In this document: one piece after another, positions 52,958-62,344 of the stretch
How the letters are laid out: each line of letters starts with the position of its first letter
Numbering within the stretch: the stretch's first letter is position 1
Source of the DNA: JABDIY01 sp963803845
Lineage (GTDB): Bacteria > Actinomycetota > Acidimicrobiia > Acidimicrobiales > SZUA-35
NCBI GenBank assembly: GCA_963803845.1
Contig: CAWDNZ010000005.1
Span: forward strand, 1,054,001 to 1,118,000
Direction of reading: 5' to 3'
DNA length: 64,000 nt
Made by a program: the position numbers and the translations under genes
The notes under the pieces: generated by a model
What the model was told of the DNA's origin: nothing
Database searches by the model: none
Seen by the model: only the letters and a program-made list of their open reading frames with translations

Positions 52958-53470
52958 CTACTTGGCGTCGATGATGGCGGCCACGTGGATGTAATCGGTG
53001 TCGCTTGGTGCAGTATTAGCACTCAATAGGTAGCGGGTATCGGCGTTCAGTGTGACCGTCTTTTCGATCACCCGATCTTCAGGGTCCTCGGCTGTGGCGA
53101 AGAAAGCCTCGAAATCCTCGACCCATGAGGGCACCCGCGTGGCCGAGTGGTCAGCAGCGTATGCCTTGGCGTCGTCGACCGTGATGCTGTCGTCATTCAG
53201 CTCCGAGATCAGGAGCGCCACTCCTGGCCCATAGTCGCTGGCGTCCATTACAAAGGTGACCTCGCCGGCATCGAACGTGGTCGGCCCGTCATAGGTTATG
53301 GACTCCCCATCGAAGGTGAGCGTTGGGGTGCTACTGTCGTCGATCGCCAACCATGTGGTGATGACAGCGACTACAACCACAGCAGCGGCAATAACAAACC
53401 ACATCAAGCGGTTGGACCGGATCGGCTGCTCGACCGATCCAGTGTCGGCGAGTGTTGTGCGGGTAGCCAT
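52958..53470 (-). CDS. Membrane-anchored hypothetical protein
   Basis: A 170-residue protein with one N-terminal membrane helix (about residues 21-43, LMWFVIAAAVVVVAVITTWLA) and an acidic extracytoplasmic domain without cysteines, probably beta-rich (FDGESITYDGPTTFDAGEVTFVMD). I do not recognise a family. The ATG at 53470 follows AGAAGGAACGAA, a good ribosome site; upstream in-frame ATGs give a longer polar N-terminus. It lies 97 bp upstream of the DUF3179 gene on the same strand and may be in its operon. Confidence 0.75.
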   Translation of the reverse strand: MATRTTLADTGSVEQPIRSNRLMWFVIAAAVVVVAVITTWLAIDDSSTPTLTFDGESITYDGPTTFDAGEVTFVMDASDYGPGVALLISELNDDSITVDDAKAYAADHSATRVPSWVEDFEAFFATAEDPEDRVIEKTVTLNADTRYLLSANTAPSDTDYIHVAAIIDAK

Positions 53471-53760
53471 TTCGTTCCTTCTCTCTGGTTGTTCGTTCTG
53501 GTTGTTCGTTCCCATACGTATCCTCGCCGGGTTCCATCCGACCGGAACAGAGGCCAAAGTGAGAACCCGCGGCCGAGGACAGTGGCGCTTTCTGCTTCAC
53601 TCTCGGTGGACAACTCCGCATGGAGTACTTGCACTGGAACGCCGTGCTGAGGAGCAGGGCCTGAGGGGTCTGTCCGCCGAACATCCAGTCCTGGCTGGGT
53701 TCTAACGGTCGGCTGCAGCACTAGCTGAGCACGGCACTCAACCGTCGGCTCACAACCTCC

Positions 53761-54582
53761 TTAGCTGGAGAACTCGCCGTTGCGGATACGTTCAGCTTCC
53801 ATGAGTTCGATTTCGTGGGCGCCCGATACCACGACGTCGGGATCTGGTACGAAGTCCAGATCGGGGTTGCGCTTCTCGTAGTCGACAGCGTCGAGAATCA
53901 CCCGCATTGCGTTCAGCCGAGCAAGGTGTTTGTTCTGCGACCGAATCACCGTCCATGGAGTGTCGCTGGTGTGGGTCCGGGTGAGCATCTCGTACTTTCG
54001 GGTGGAGAATTCTTCCCACAGATCTTGGGCCTGCACATCGATTTCGCTCAGCTTCCACTGCCGCAACGGATCATTGCCACGACGTTTGAAGCGCCTCAAC
54101 TGTTCGTCCTTGGTAACGGAGAAGTAGAGCTTCACCAAGACGGTCCCCTGCCGCACCAGGTCCTTTTCGAATCCGACAACCCCGCGAAGGAAGTTCCGGT
54201 GCTCCTCTTCGGTGCAGAACCCGAAGATGGGTTCGACCATGGCCCGGTTGTACCAGCTGCGGTCGAAGAGAACCATCTCACCAGCACTTGGGAACTGACC
54301 GACGTACTTCTGGAAATACCACTGCGATCGCTGATCATCGGTTGGCCGGCCCATGGCGACCACCCGGTAATGCTTTTCGTTCATATACCGGGTGACACGC
54401 CGAATCGTGCCGCCTTTCCCGGCCGCATCCCGACCCTCGAACAGAACGATCATCTTCATCCCGTGGTTTTCGAGATGGGCTTGGAGTTTCAGCAGTTCGA
54501 CCTGGAATGGTTCCAGCTCCCGTTCCCGTTTGTTCTTACGGTCCAACTTGTCGAGCCGTCTCGCTTCTTTCTTACCCGCCAT
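53761..54582 (-). CDS. ppk2: Polyphosphate kinase 2
   Basis: A 273-residue PPK2-family kinase that transfers phosphate between polyphosphate and nucleoside di- or monophosphates. Walker A is FEGRDAAGKGGT (49-60, K56). Walker B is FDRSWYNRA (D107). Also visible are the lid-type RFKRRGNDPLRQWKLSEID segment and SVTKDEQLRRF. The ATG at 54582 has GAGGAGG 6 nt upstream, which decides it over a longer frame. It stands alone. Confidence 0.95.
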   Translation of the reverse strand: MAGKKEARRLDKLDRKNKRERELEPFQVELLKLQAHLENHGMKMIVLFEGRDAAGKGGTIRRVTRYMNEKHYRVVAMGRPTDDQRSQWYFQKYVGQFPSAGEMVLFDRSWYNRAMVEPIFGFCTEEEHRNFLRGVVGFEKDLVRQGTVLVKLYFSVTKDEQLRRFKRRGNDPLRQWKLSEIDVQAQDLWEEFSTRKYEMLTRTHTSDTPWTVIRSQNKHLARLNAMRVILDAVDYEKRNPDLDFVPDPDVVVSGAHEIELMEAERIRNGEFSS

Positions 54583-54730
54583 CAGATGCCTCCTCGGCCC
54601 AGCACCAGGTGTTTCCATCGATGCTGGCACCAGGGTCTCGGGAAACCACCGAGCTCACAAGTGCCGAAAGTCCCTTATCTCTCCAGCGGTCTAGAGCCCT
54701 TGGATGCTCAATCAACCGTAGAATTGTCGG

Positions 54731-56008
54731 GTGCTGATCGACGCCCCACCTTCCTCGGCACCAACCAAACCAGAGTATCGCATGGGGCGCAAAGAGCTTC
54801 TGGCACTGGTCTCAGCGATCATGGCCTTCACCGCTATGGGGATCGACGTCATGCTGTCGGCCTTCGATGAGATACGCGCCGAATTCGAGCTCGGTGTCAC
54901 CTCAACGGCCACAAGTCGAGTAGTCACTGTCTTCTTTCTCGGCCTGGCGCTTGGCCAACTCTTCTACGGTCCACTCGCCGATCGCTTCGGGCGGAAGCGT
55001 GCGCTGCACATAGGGGCAACGATCTACATCGCTGGCGCAGTCGGTTGTGCTCTCGCTCCATCGTTCGAACTCTTGTTGGCCAGTCGTTTCGTTTGGGGAA
55101 TCGGTGCTGCCGGAGCTCGTGTGGTTGCCACATCGATCGTTCGCGATCGTTTCGAGGGCGTCGCCATGGCAAGCGCGATGTCGAACGTAATGGCCGTGTT
55201 CGTGCTGGTTCCAGTGATTGCGCCATCGCTTGGTGCGGTAATCATTGCCATCGCGCCCTGGCGGAGCGTGTTCTGGTTCTGCGTCCTGTTCGCCATTGCC
55301 ATCCTGGCCTGGAGTGTCCGTCTCAGAGAGACGCTGCTCCCGGCGAACCGTCGAACGCTCAGCCCAGCAGTCATTGCCGGGGGCTACTGGCAGGTTGCCC
55401 GCACACCAGTGACCTTTGGCTACACGTTGGCCACCGTCTTCATCCAGGCGGCATTTACCACCTACCTCGCCAGCTCAGAGCTCCTCATCTCTGCAGTATT
55501 CGATCGAGAGGCACAGTTCCCCATCATCTTTGGTGCGGTCGCAGTGCTGTTCGGTCTCGCCGCAATCGTGAACGGTCGCATCGTCGAAGAGCTCGGAATC
55601 GACCGGGTGGTCAACCGAGGTTTCGTCGCGCTTACCGGCCTGCTGACAATCCTGGTGTTCGTAACAGCGCTCGGCGACGGAACACCCAATTTCTGGCTGT
55701 TCATGCCCATCATTGGTCTTACGCTCTCCTGCTTCATGTTCCTGATGCCCAACCTCAACTCCGCAGCCATGGACCCGCTCGGCTCAATCGCCGGGTCGGG
55801 CTCTGCTCTTACCGGCGCCGTTCGCGTTGCGGGCGGCGCGGTTCTCGGCGGTTTCTTCAGCGAACGGGTGGACACTTCGGCCACACCACTCGTGATCGGG
55901 ATCGCTTCCATGACGGCTCTGGCCGGACTCTCGGTCTGGCTGGTACGAAGAGGCGGCATCGGGGGCTTGCTCCAACGATCCAATCGATGGAACCCAGAGT
56001 TCTCCTAG
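54731..56008 (+). CDS. MFS drug/multisubstrate exporter, Bcr/CflA-like (DHA1)
   Basis: A 425-residue transporter with twelve hydrophobic helices. The loop 2-3 motif A appears as GPLADRFGRKRA and motif C-like glycines in the fifth helix (NVMAVFVLVPVIAPSLG). The family exports bicyclomycin, chloramphenicol or small metabolites by proton antiport. The start is GTG at 54731. Its last four bases overlap the end of the convergent methyltransferase gene. Confidence 0.9.
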   Translation: MLIDAPPSSAPTKPEYRMGRKELLALVSAIMAFTAMGIDVMLSAFDEIRAEFELGVTSTATSRVVTVFFLGLALGQLFYGPLADRFGRKRALHIGATIYIAGAVGCALAPSFELLLASRFVWGIGAAGARVVATSIVRDRFEGVAMASAMSNVMAVFVLVPVIAPSLGAVIIAIAPWRSVFWFCVLFAIAILAWSVRLRETLLPANRRTLSPAVIAGGYWQVARTPVTFGYTLATVFIQAAFTTYLASSELLISAVFDREAQFPIIFGAVAVLFGLAAIVNGRIVEELGIDRVVNRGFVALTGLLTILVFVTALGDGTPNFWLFMPIIGLTLSCFMFLMPNLNSAAMDPLGSIAGSGSALTGAVRVAGGAVLGGFFSERVDTSATPLVIGIASMTALAGLSVWLVRRGGIGGLLQRSNRWNPEFS

Positions 56009-56613
56009 TCGGCGACTACAAGAACTGCAATCAGGAAGTCCGAGGCCATGGTGAAGGGCCGGAGGTCCCAGGTGCTCAGCTTCAGATCGACATCGAGGCC
56101 GGCGGCGGCAGCGTCTCCGAAGAACTCATCGAATGAGTAGTCCCGGCCCACTCCGAAGCCAACAACAACTCGTCCCCCAGCCCCGAGGTGGCGTGCCAAT
56201 CGCCGCAGGACTTCTTGACGGGTGCTGGGGGCAAGGAACGTCATCACGTTGCCAGCTGCCACGATCACGTCGAAGTCCGCAGCGATTCCATGTGTCGGTA
56301 GATCCAGCTCCGCCAGATCCCCGACAAACCACGTTGGACCGGCGAAATCTTGCTCGGCTGCGGCTATGAGCACAGGGTCTACATCGACGCCGACTACCTC
56401 ATGGCCCCGTTCAGCAAGGGCTGCACTGACCCGACCCGGCCCGCAACCGGCGTCGAGGATGCGGGCTCCACGGTGAATCATTGCATCAATGAATCGCGCT
56501 TCGCCGGCAAGATCTTCGCCCTCTGCCGCCTTGGTCCGCATGCGGTCCACATACCAGTGGGAGTGATTCGGATCTTCCTCGGTCTTCAGCACCCATCGGC
56601 TTTTCTCCGCCAC
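56005..56613 (-). CDS. SAM-dependent class I methyltransferase
   Basis: A 202-residue methyltransferase with motif I ILDAGCGPGRVS (residues 52-63), the acidic end of strand 2 in VVGVDVDP, motif post-I DFDVIVAAGNVMTF, and a C-terminal strand typical of the DUF-like small-molecule group. The substrate is unknown. The GTG at 56613 is preceded by AGGAG at 5 nt, which fixes the start even though the frame remains open to 57012. Confidence 0.92.
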   Translation of the reverse strand: MAEKSRWVLKTEEDPNHSHWYVDRMRTKAAEGEDLAGEARFIDAMIHRGARILDAGCGPGRVSAALAERGHEVVGVDVDPVLIAAAEQDFAGPTWFVGDLAELDLPTHGIAADFDVIVAAGNVMTFLAPSTRQEVLRRLARHLGAGGRVVVGFGVGRDYSFDEFFGDAAAAGLDVDLKLSTWDLRPFTMASDFLIAVLVVAD

Positions 56614-56656
56614 GTTTACTCCTATTGGTTGCGTCGCTCGAGCGAGCACGATCAGC

Positions 56657-57529
56657 CTAAGGGCCGATACTGGCCGGCGCTGCCAAGTATTTGAGTGTCT
56701 CTTCGTAGGCCCGGTCGATGCCCGATCTAATGGAGGCGCTGTGGTTGTAGCGAAGCTTGGACGGGTCGTTGAACTGGGCGTGACTGTCGAGCCCCGTTGG
56801 AAGAACGTGGATGGTGACACCCTCGGGTAGGTCTTCCATATCGGTGTGGAACCTGTGGCGGCGCGAGATCTCAAATGCGACGAATGCCACATCCCAAGCG
56901 TTGCTGGGAACTCGCAACGGGGTGTCGATGTTGCCAACGTGAAGTACATACACAGTGGTCGCGCCCAACTCGAGGGCGCGCGAGATTGGAATCGAGTTGA
57001 CCACCCCGCCATCGATGAAATGCTTACCGTTCACTTCAACCGGAGGCAACAAACCGGGCACAGCGCAGGAACTGAGCACGGCGTCGATGAGTGCGCCCGA
57101 ATCGAACCACCATTCCGAGGAAAGCTCAACACATGCCGCCGAGCATTGGAACGGAACAGCCATGTCTTCAAAACGCTTGACCGGAAGCCAGTCCACCAGG
57201 AGGTTCCGCATCGCATCATTGGTGTGTAAATGCGTCCGATGCCGCACGATGTTGGCAACGCGACTGAAAAGACCCTCTCGCAGAACTCCTCGTGCGGTGA
57301 GTTCCTCCCACATCCCCTCCAAGCGGCCAGCCATTTCTTGGAGCGGGCCGGACGCGATGACCGCCCCGTTTATTGCTCCTATCGAAGTACCGACCACCAG
57401 ATCGGGCCGAATATCCGCTTCGGCCAACGCCTTGATCATTCCTACCTCGGCCGCTCCCCGGAGCCCACCGCCCCCTAAGACGAATGCGACGGTCTCGCTT
57501 TCACCACCCGCTGGTTTGTCGGCCATCAT
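56657..57529 (-). CDS. Patatin-like phospholipase
   Basis: A 290-residue patatin-fold lipid acyl hydrolase with a Ser-Asp dyad: oxyanion loop GGGGLRG (19-25), nucleophile S49 in GTSIG, and D173 in IDGG. It likely releases fatty acids from phospholipids in the cytoplasm or at the membrane. It lies 43 bp upstream of the methyltransferase on the same strand. A lysophospholipid-forming enzyme near two acyltransferase genes may point to lipid remodelling, though no operon links them. Confidence 0.93.
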   Translation of the reverse strand: MMADKPAGGESETVAFVLGGGGLRGAAEVGMIKALAEADIRPDLVVGTSIGAINGAVIASGPLQEMAGRLEGMWEELTARGVLREGLFSRVANIVRHRTHLHTNDAMRNLLVDWLPVKRFEDMAVPFQCSAACVELSSEWWFDSGALIDAVLSSCAVPGLLPPVEVNGKHFIDGGVVNSIPISRALELGATTVYVLHVGNIDTPLRVPSNAWDVAFVAFEISRRHRFHTDMEDLPEGVTIHVLPTGLDSHAQFNDPSKLRYNHSASIRSGIDRAYEETLKYLAAPASIGP

Positions 57530-57615
57530 GCGAGGCTAGCCACGGGCCGAGGGGAGCAGAGTGAAATAGAGTTGATTGAGTCCCGACTCGATCGGGCCCA
57601 CCCGGAGGGAGGTCA

Positions 57616-58647
57616 GTGAACAAACCTTTGACCATCTGGGTCCCGCCGCGCTGGTTCCGCGTGTTCCTCATCACGCCGATCGTCTTTGCGGCCACCGCGC
57701 TGGTGACGATTGCGTCCCCGCTGCTCCACCTCCTCTTGGCTCTAATTGACATCGTCGATCGGCGAGAATGGCGTTTTTCCCGTATGGGCGGGTTGGGGAT
57801 CGCTCTCTGCGTTGCCGAATTCCTCGGCCTTCTGGCCGCATTCGTCTTGTGGGTTGGAAGCGGCTTCGGCTGGCGCGTGAAAACTCCACTCTTCCAACGG
57901 GCCCACAACGCGGTCTTCGGATGGTGGCTCGAACTGGTCACGCGTGCCCTCCGGTTCTACTTGGGTTTCGAATTTGTGCTGCCCATGACCGAGCGAATCG
58001 ACGGTCCGATCCTTACCTTCGCCCGCCACGCGGGGCCCGGCGATGCGTTCCTGCTGGCGCGCACGGTGATTCGGGACTATGGGCGGCAGTTGCGCATGTT
58101 GGGCACCCACAAGCTGCTGTGGGACCCCTTCATCAACCACATCATGCTCAGACTCCCAAACGTATTCCTCGAACAGCATCCGAAAGACCAGCTTGGCGAA
58201 CTCGCGGCGATCACCGAGATGTGCGCCACCATGGATGACCACAGCGTGGTGATCATCTTTCCCGAAGGCGGCAACTGGACACCCAACCGGTGGCAAGGTT
58301 CTATCCAGTCGCTCGAAGATATGGGCCGAGCTGACCGAGCAACGCGAGCTGCGGGCATGCCGAACGTACTGCCGCCGCGGTCTACTGCAGCGGTCGCTGC
58401 GCTCCAGGCCCGGGATGACATGACGGTGGTATTCGTGGCCCACGAGGGCCTCGACGATCTGTATTCGTTGGGCCAGATCTGGCGGAACCTCCCCCTCCGC
58501 CGCACAGTTCACGCCGCCTATTGGTCAATTCCCTGCAGCGAGATCCCCGTAGATCGAACCGAACTAACGTCATGGCTTTATGACCAGTGGGCACTGGTTG
58601 ACCAGTGGATCACCAGCGCTCGGCCACCGAAGACCAATTCTCCTTGA
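57616..58647 (+). CDS. PlsC-superfamily acyltransferase with N-terminal membrane helices
   Basis: A 343-residue membrane acyltransferase. Two or three hydrophobic segments (about 15-45 and 58-83) precede the catalytic HX4D motif RHAGPGD (H138, D143) and IFPEGGNWTP (PEG 216-218). Substrate binding probably involves GTHKLLWDP. It is divergent from the patatin gene with an 86-bp gap; the start is GTG at 57616. The last 90 bp are duplicated at 60418-60510. Confidence 0.88.
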   Translation: MNKPLTIWVPPRWFRVFLITPIVFAATALVTIASPLLHLLLALIDIVDRREWRFSRMGGLGIALCVAEFLGLLAAFVLWVGSGFGWRVKTPLFQRAHNAVFGWWLELVTRALRFYLGFEFVLPMTERIDGPILTFARHAGPGDAFLLARTVIRDYGRQLRMLGTHKLLWDPFINHIMLRLPNVFLEQHPKDQLGELAAITEMCATMDDHSVVIIFPEGGNWTPNRWQGSIQSLEDMGRADRATRAAGMPNVLPPRSTAAVAALQARDDMTVVFVAHEGLDDLYSLGQIWRNLPLRRTVHAAYWSIPCSEIPVDRTELTSWLYDQWALVDQWITSARPPKTNSP

Positions 58648-58673
58648 GGATTTCGTTTCACTCCTCGAACACG

Positions 58674-59420
58674 TTATGTGGCTTCTCCCTGGCTTTCGAC
58701 GGGGACAGCGTAGACCACGATGTTGTCCTGGTACGAGCTGAGGGATCGCTGGAAGTCGCCGCCACAGCTGATCAGCGTGACCACTGGAGCCCCGCCGCGA
58801 GCAAAGACGCGTTCGGATGGAAGTGCGGTCTTGGCGTACTGGGCCCGTTCGCCGACGAGATAGTCACTCTGTGATCCATCGTCGAACACGATGGTGAAGA
58901 TGTCATCGACCTCGGAGTCAATGAGGTTCCGGAAGACGCCGTCGGCGCCGTCATAGGCGATGTGGGCCGCCAGAACGGCCGAACCGGTCTCGCCAGGGCT
59001 TGGACCGAACTCGTACCAACCGACAGCATCGGCGCCGGGAATTTCCATTTCACCGTTCGGCTCGACGCCGACCGCTTCGATCGGCGCTAGATCGATTCCG
59101 ATTGAGGGGTACCGGACGCCGACGGGCACGGGCACATTGCGATCGGCGCTGGGAATGTCTGTCGCAGTTCCGATGGGGGTCCCGAACTGCGGAGGAGGCA
59201 CCGAAAGTGTTGCCTCAAGGTTGCCAGCCGCTCTGCCGGCCCGTTTGTGGGTGTCGTTCGAATTCTCCGAAACTACGAGGGGAGCCACCGTGGCCGTAGA
59301 TCGCGGACCGAGATCGCCCGCCGTTGTCGACTCAGATCGTGAACCGCCGCTGGCGGCGGCAGCGAATGCTGCCACCGCCAGGGCGATCACGAACCCCTGT
59401 GGTCGTGGGAACTGCGTCAT
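58674..59420 (-). CDS. Class F-type sortase
   Basis: A 248-residue sortase-fold transpeptidase anchored by an N-terminal signal helix (about 9-25), then a disordered Ser/Thr/Ala linker and the catalytic domain (about 98-240). The active site is complete: H153 in LAAHIAYDG, C219 in TLISCGG and R225 in DFQRS. It would cleave a C-terminal sorting signal and attach the protein to the envelope. It is 27 bp downstream of the DUF4397 gene on the same strand, the likely substrate or partner. Confidence 0.92.
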   Translation of the reverse strand: MTQFPRPQGFVIALAVAAFAAAASGGSRSESTTAGDLGPRSTATVAPLVVSENSNDTHKRAGRAAGNLEATLSVPPPQFGTPIGTATDIPSADRNVPVPVGVRYPSIGIDLAPIEAVGVEPNGEMEIPGADAVGWYEFGPSPGETGSAVLAAHIAYDGADGVFRNLIDSEVDDIFTIVFDDGSQSDYLVGERAQYAKTALPSERVFARGGAPVVTLISCGGDFQRSLSSYQDNIVVYAVPVESQGEAT

Positions 59421-59447
59421 AACAGGAGCTTTCCCGGGCGTCTCGGC

Positions 59448-60254
59448 TCAGGCCTCAACCCGACGCCGCACGAGGACCCCACCCGAGAGGGCGACGACCC
59501 CAGCGGCAGCGAACAACGCTGCCAGAGGCAGTTCAGAGCCGCCCTCGGAAATCGGGCTGTTGCCGGTGTTCACGGCTACCGGGGCGCTGCCCAGGCCAGT
59601 GATGCTTTCTGTGAGGACGGTAAGGCTGTCGTCGCCGAGCGAGCCCACGGCGTACACCGTGAGGGAGACACCGTCGCTGATTGGCAAGTCGGTCGGGCCG
59701 ATCACGGGATCAGAGCCACCGGCGGGCACAACCGAGGCGCTGACAGTGCCAACAGCGAGGTCGACCGAGCCCTCTTGACCGTTCTCGACAGCGGCAAAGG
59801 CAACCGCATCATTGGCGAGGATATCGACGGCCGGTGCGGCCGCCGCGTGACGGACGACAAGACGACCCTCGCCGGCGGCGATGGTGCTGGTGTCATTCTC
59901 GAACACTGCAAGCGAGGGAACACCGTCGGCATTGAGGTGGGCGATGATCGTGTAGTTGCCCGAAGCGGGCAGCGCTACGTCACCGGCATCGATCGCGACC
60001 GTGTCGGTGCCCGCTGCGAGCACCTGCAGGGCGGGGAGCGTGGTGCCCGCCAGGGAGGAGAGATCCTGGGTGTCACCGAAGGAGAAGTCGGCGAAAACAA
60101 CCTCGCCATCGGCAGCGACGTCGACATCGACTCCGGGGATCCCGTGGATCAGGTGGATTCGAGCGTCGTCCTGGGCTCCCGAAGGCGAAGCGAACAGCGC
60201 CAGGCCGAGTGAAAGGGTGGCTATCGCCACCAGGATCTTGCGGAGTGTTTGCAT
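59448..60254 (-). CDS. DUF4397 cell-surface protein with sorting-signal-like tail
   Basis: A 268-residue exported protein: signal peptide (about 1-27, ending SPSGAQ), then a DUF4397 region (ARIHLIHGIPGVDVDVAADG, later LVVRHAAAAPAVDIL, a second half-repeat), and a C-terminal ELPLAA followed by a hydrophobic helix and RRRVEA. The tail has the layout of a sortase signal (motif, helix, basic end), but the pentapeptide is not canonical LPXTG. The ATG follows AAAGG at 8 nt. It is paired with the sortase gene. Confidence 0.88.
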   Translation of the reverse strand: MQTLRKILVAIATLSLGLALFASPSGAQDDARIHLIHGIPGVDVDVAADGEVVFADFSFGDTQDLSSLAGTTLPALQVLAAGTDTVAIDAGDVALPASGNYTIIAHLNADGVPSLAVFENDTSTIAAGEGRLVVRHAAAAPAVDILANDAVAFAAVENGQEGSVDLAVGTVSASVVPAGGSDPVIGPTDLPISDGVSLTVYAVGSLGDDSLTVLTESITGLGSAPVAVNTGNSPISEGGSELPLAALFAAAGVVALSGGVLVRRRVEA

Positions 60255-60417
60255 GGAATGAACCTTTCGAGGGTTTGGCTTGTTTACTGCCCACCTCTTC
60301 GCGTGGATCGGCCGTACTGGATGCAGATTCCGAAAGAGCTGCGGTCACCACGTCGCCTGCCTCCTTGACCGAATGCTGTGACCAGGCGGAACAACCGACG
60401 TTTGGTGCCGGATCCCT

Positions 60418-60510
60418 CTAGATCGAACCGAGCTGACGTCATGGCTTCATGACCGGTGGGCGCTGGTTGACCAGTGGATCACCAGCGCTCGACCAGCAAG
60501 GACCGATCCC
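60418..60510 (+). pseudogene. Duplicated 3' fragment of the 57616 acyltransferase gene
   Basis: About 90 bp (AGATCGAACCGAGCTGACGT and on) repeat the end of the acyltransferase gene at 58551-58641 with roughly ten differences and would encode DRTELTSWLHDRWALVDQW. No catalytic part is present. Imperfect repeats sharing AGGCGGAACAACC lie on each side (60384 and 60801). The rest of the 659-bp gap 60255-60913 shows no convincing gene. Confidence 0.75.
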
Positions 60511-60913
60511 CTTTCGGGGGTCTCACCTCGCCTGCCTCAGGGACCGCAATGTCGCATTCGAAAGACTCGAAGACGCCCCAATCCCGTTCTCAGTGATCGT
60601 CACCGAAGTGTCGAGTGGACAAGAGGTTCGCCTCGTCGAAGGACCCCCATCAATGCGATTCTTGCCAGTACGTCCATGGATTTCAGCCAGAGCGTTTCCC
60701 TGATCCAGCGGGCCCGTGCCGGCACCACCCAATGGCTCGCCAACGGCCAAACCTTCGCTCTCCGTTGCTTGGCCACCCGCACACGACCTGATGCTGGGAC
60801 AGGCGGAACAACCAAGGTTCGGATCGGGTTAGGACAATGTAGGTACGGCGCCGAGCGCGAAGCGCCCGAGAACAAATCAACCTGGCATAGAGTTGGGTAG
60901 CAGAGGAGCGAAC

Positions 60914-62290
60914 ATGACAAAGGAAACCATTCAAGCTGACGTGATCGTGATCGGAATGGGCCCGGCCGGAGAGCACGTAGCCGGCACCCTTGCCGAGCGA
61001 GGTTTGAACGTCGTCGGCATAGAGTCCGATCTCGTGGGAGGCGAATGCCCGTACTGGGGGTGCATACCATCCAAGATGATGATCAGGGCCGCCAACCTTC
61101 TGCAAGAAGCCCGCCGGATCGACGGGATGGCGGGAACCGCTACCGTGACACCGGACTGGACACCGGTCGCTGAACGAATCCGGGATTCCGCAACCGACGA
61201 CTGGAACGACCAGGTTGCGGTCGACCGGTTCGTCGGCAAGGGCGGGCACTTCATTCGAGGTCGCGGCCGGCTCGCCGGCCCCGGCGTAGTCATGGTCGAC
61301 GACCAGGCCATCGAAGCGTCACGCGGAATTGTTGTTGCCACGGGCACATCGCCAGCCGTACCGCCAATACCAGGCCTCGACACCGTGGACTTCTGGACCA
61401 ATCGAGAGGCGGTGGCCGCGAAGGAACTGCCGGCGTCAATCATCGTTCTGGGCGGCGGAGCAATCGGGGCCGAGCTGGCCCAGGTGATGAATCGGTTCGG
61501 TACCACGGTCACCGTCGTTGAGGCACTTGACCGTGTGTTGCCAAACGAAGAGCCCGAGGCCAGCGCAGTTGTTGCAGAGGCATGGGCTGCCGAAGGCATC
61601 ACGGTCCACACCGGCGTGCGCGCCGTGGAGGTTCGTCGCGAGGGCGAGGACACCATTGTCGTCCTCGCCGACGGCGCCGAACTTCGAGCCGAGCGGCTTC
61701 TCGTTGCCGTTGGACGGTCCATCAATGTTCGCGGAATTGGGTTGGACACGGTGGGACTCCCCCACGATGCCCGCCTGGTGAAGGTCAACGACCGAATGGT
61801 GGCCGGTGACAAGCTGTGGGCAGTTGGCGATGTCACCGGCGAGGGCCTCTTCACCCACGTTGGCATGTATCAGGCGAACATCGCAATCGCATCTATTCTC
61901 GGCGAAGAGGGCCCGTCGGCCGACTACCGCGCAATGTCACGCGCTACCTTCACCGACCCGGAAGTAGGTTCGGTGGGAATGACAGAAGCGCAAGCGCGCG
62001 ATGCCGGACTCCCGGTCGAGGTGGTCGTTCAGAACGTGGCTCACACCGCTCGCGGCTGGCTCCATGGTCCGGGCAACGAGGGCGTAATCAAGATCGTCAT
62101 CGACACGGAACGGGAGATTGTCCTAGGCGCCACCACGGTCGGACCTCACGGTGGAGAAATGATCAGCATGCTGGCGCTGGCGGTCCACGCCAAAACCCCG
62201 GTAGCAACACTACGGTCAATGATCTTTGCCTATCCCACGTTCTGGCGGGGGATCGAAGATGCTCTCAACCAACTCGACGCGGGCAGTTAA
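60914..62290 (+). CDS. Pyridine nucleotide-disulfide oxidoreductase (atypical, no C-terminal His)
   Basis: A 458-residue FAD enzyme of the lipoamide dehydrogenase/mercuric reductase class. FAD fold: VIVIGMGPAGEHVAG. Redox pair: C45 and C50 in GGECPYWGCIPSK. NAD(P)H fold: IIVLGGGAIGAELAQ. FAD-binding LWAVGDVTG follows. In the dimer interface the usual His-Pro-Thr with a catalytic His-Glu pair is replaced by YPTFWRG, so normal dihydrolipoamide turnover is unlikely. The true substrate is unknown. The ATG at 60914 has GAGGAG 6 nt ahead. Confidence 0.92.
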   Translation: MTKETIQADVIVIGMGPAGEHVAGTLAERGLNVVGIESDLVGGECPYWGCIPSKMMIRAANLLQEARRIDGMAGTATVTPDWTPVAERIRDSATDDWNDQVAVDRFVGKGGHFIRGRGRLAGPGVVMVDDQAIEASRGIVVATGTSPAVPPIPGLDTVDFWTNREAVAAKELPASIIVLGGGAIGAELAQVMNRFGTTVTVVEALDRVLPNEEPEASAVVAEAWAAEGITVHTGVRAVEVRREGEDTIVVLADGAELRAERLLVAVGRSINVRGIGLDTVGLPHDARLVKVNDRMVAGDKLWAVGDVTGEGLFTHVGMYQANIAIASILGEEGPSADYRAMSRATFTDPEVGSVGMTEAQARDAGLPVEVVVQNVAHTARGWLHGPGNEGVIKIVIDTEREIVLGATTVGPHGGEMISMLALAVHAKTPVATLRSMIFAYPTFWRGIEDALNQLDAGS

Positions 62291-62344
62291 TCGGAGCGCA
62301 TCAGGCAACCAAGCTTCCGAACCCTGATCTGTCCGGCTGATCGA

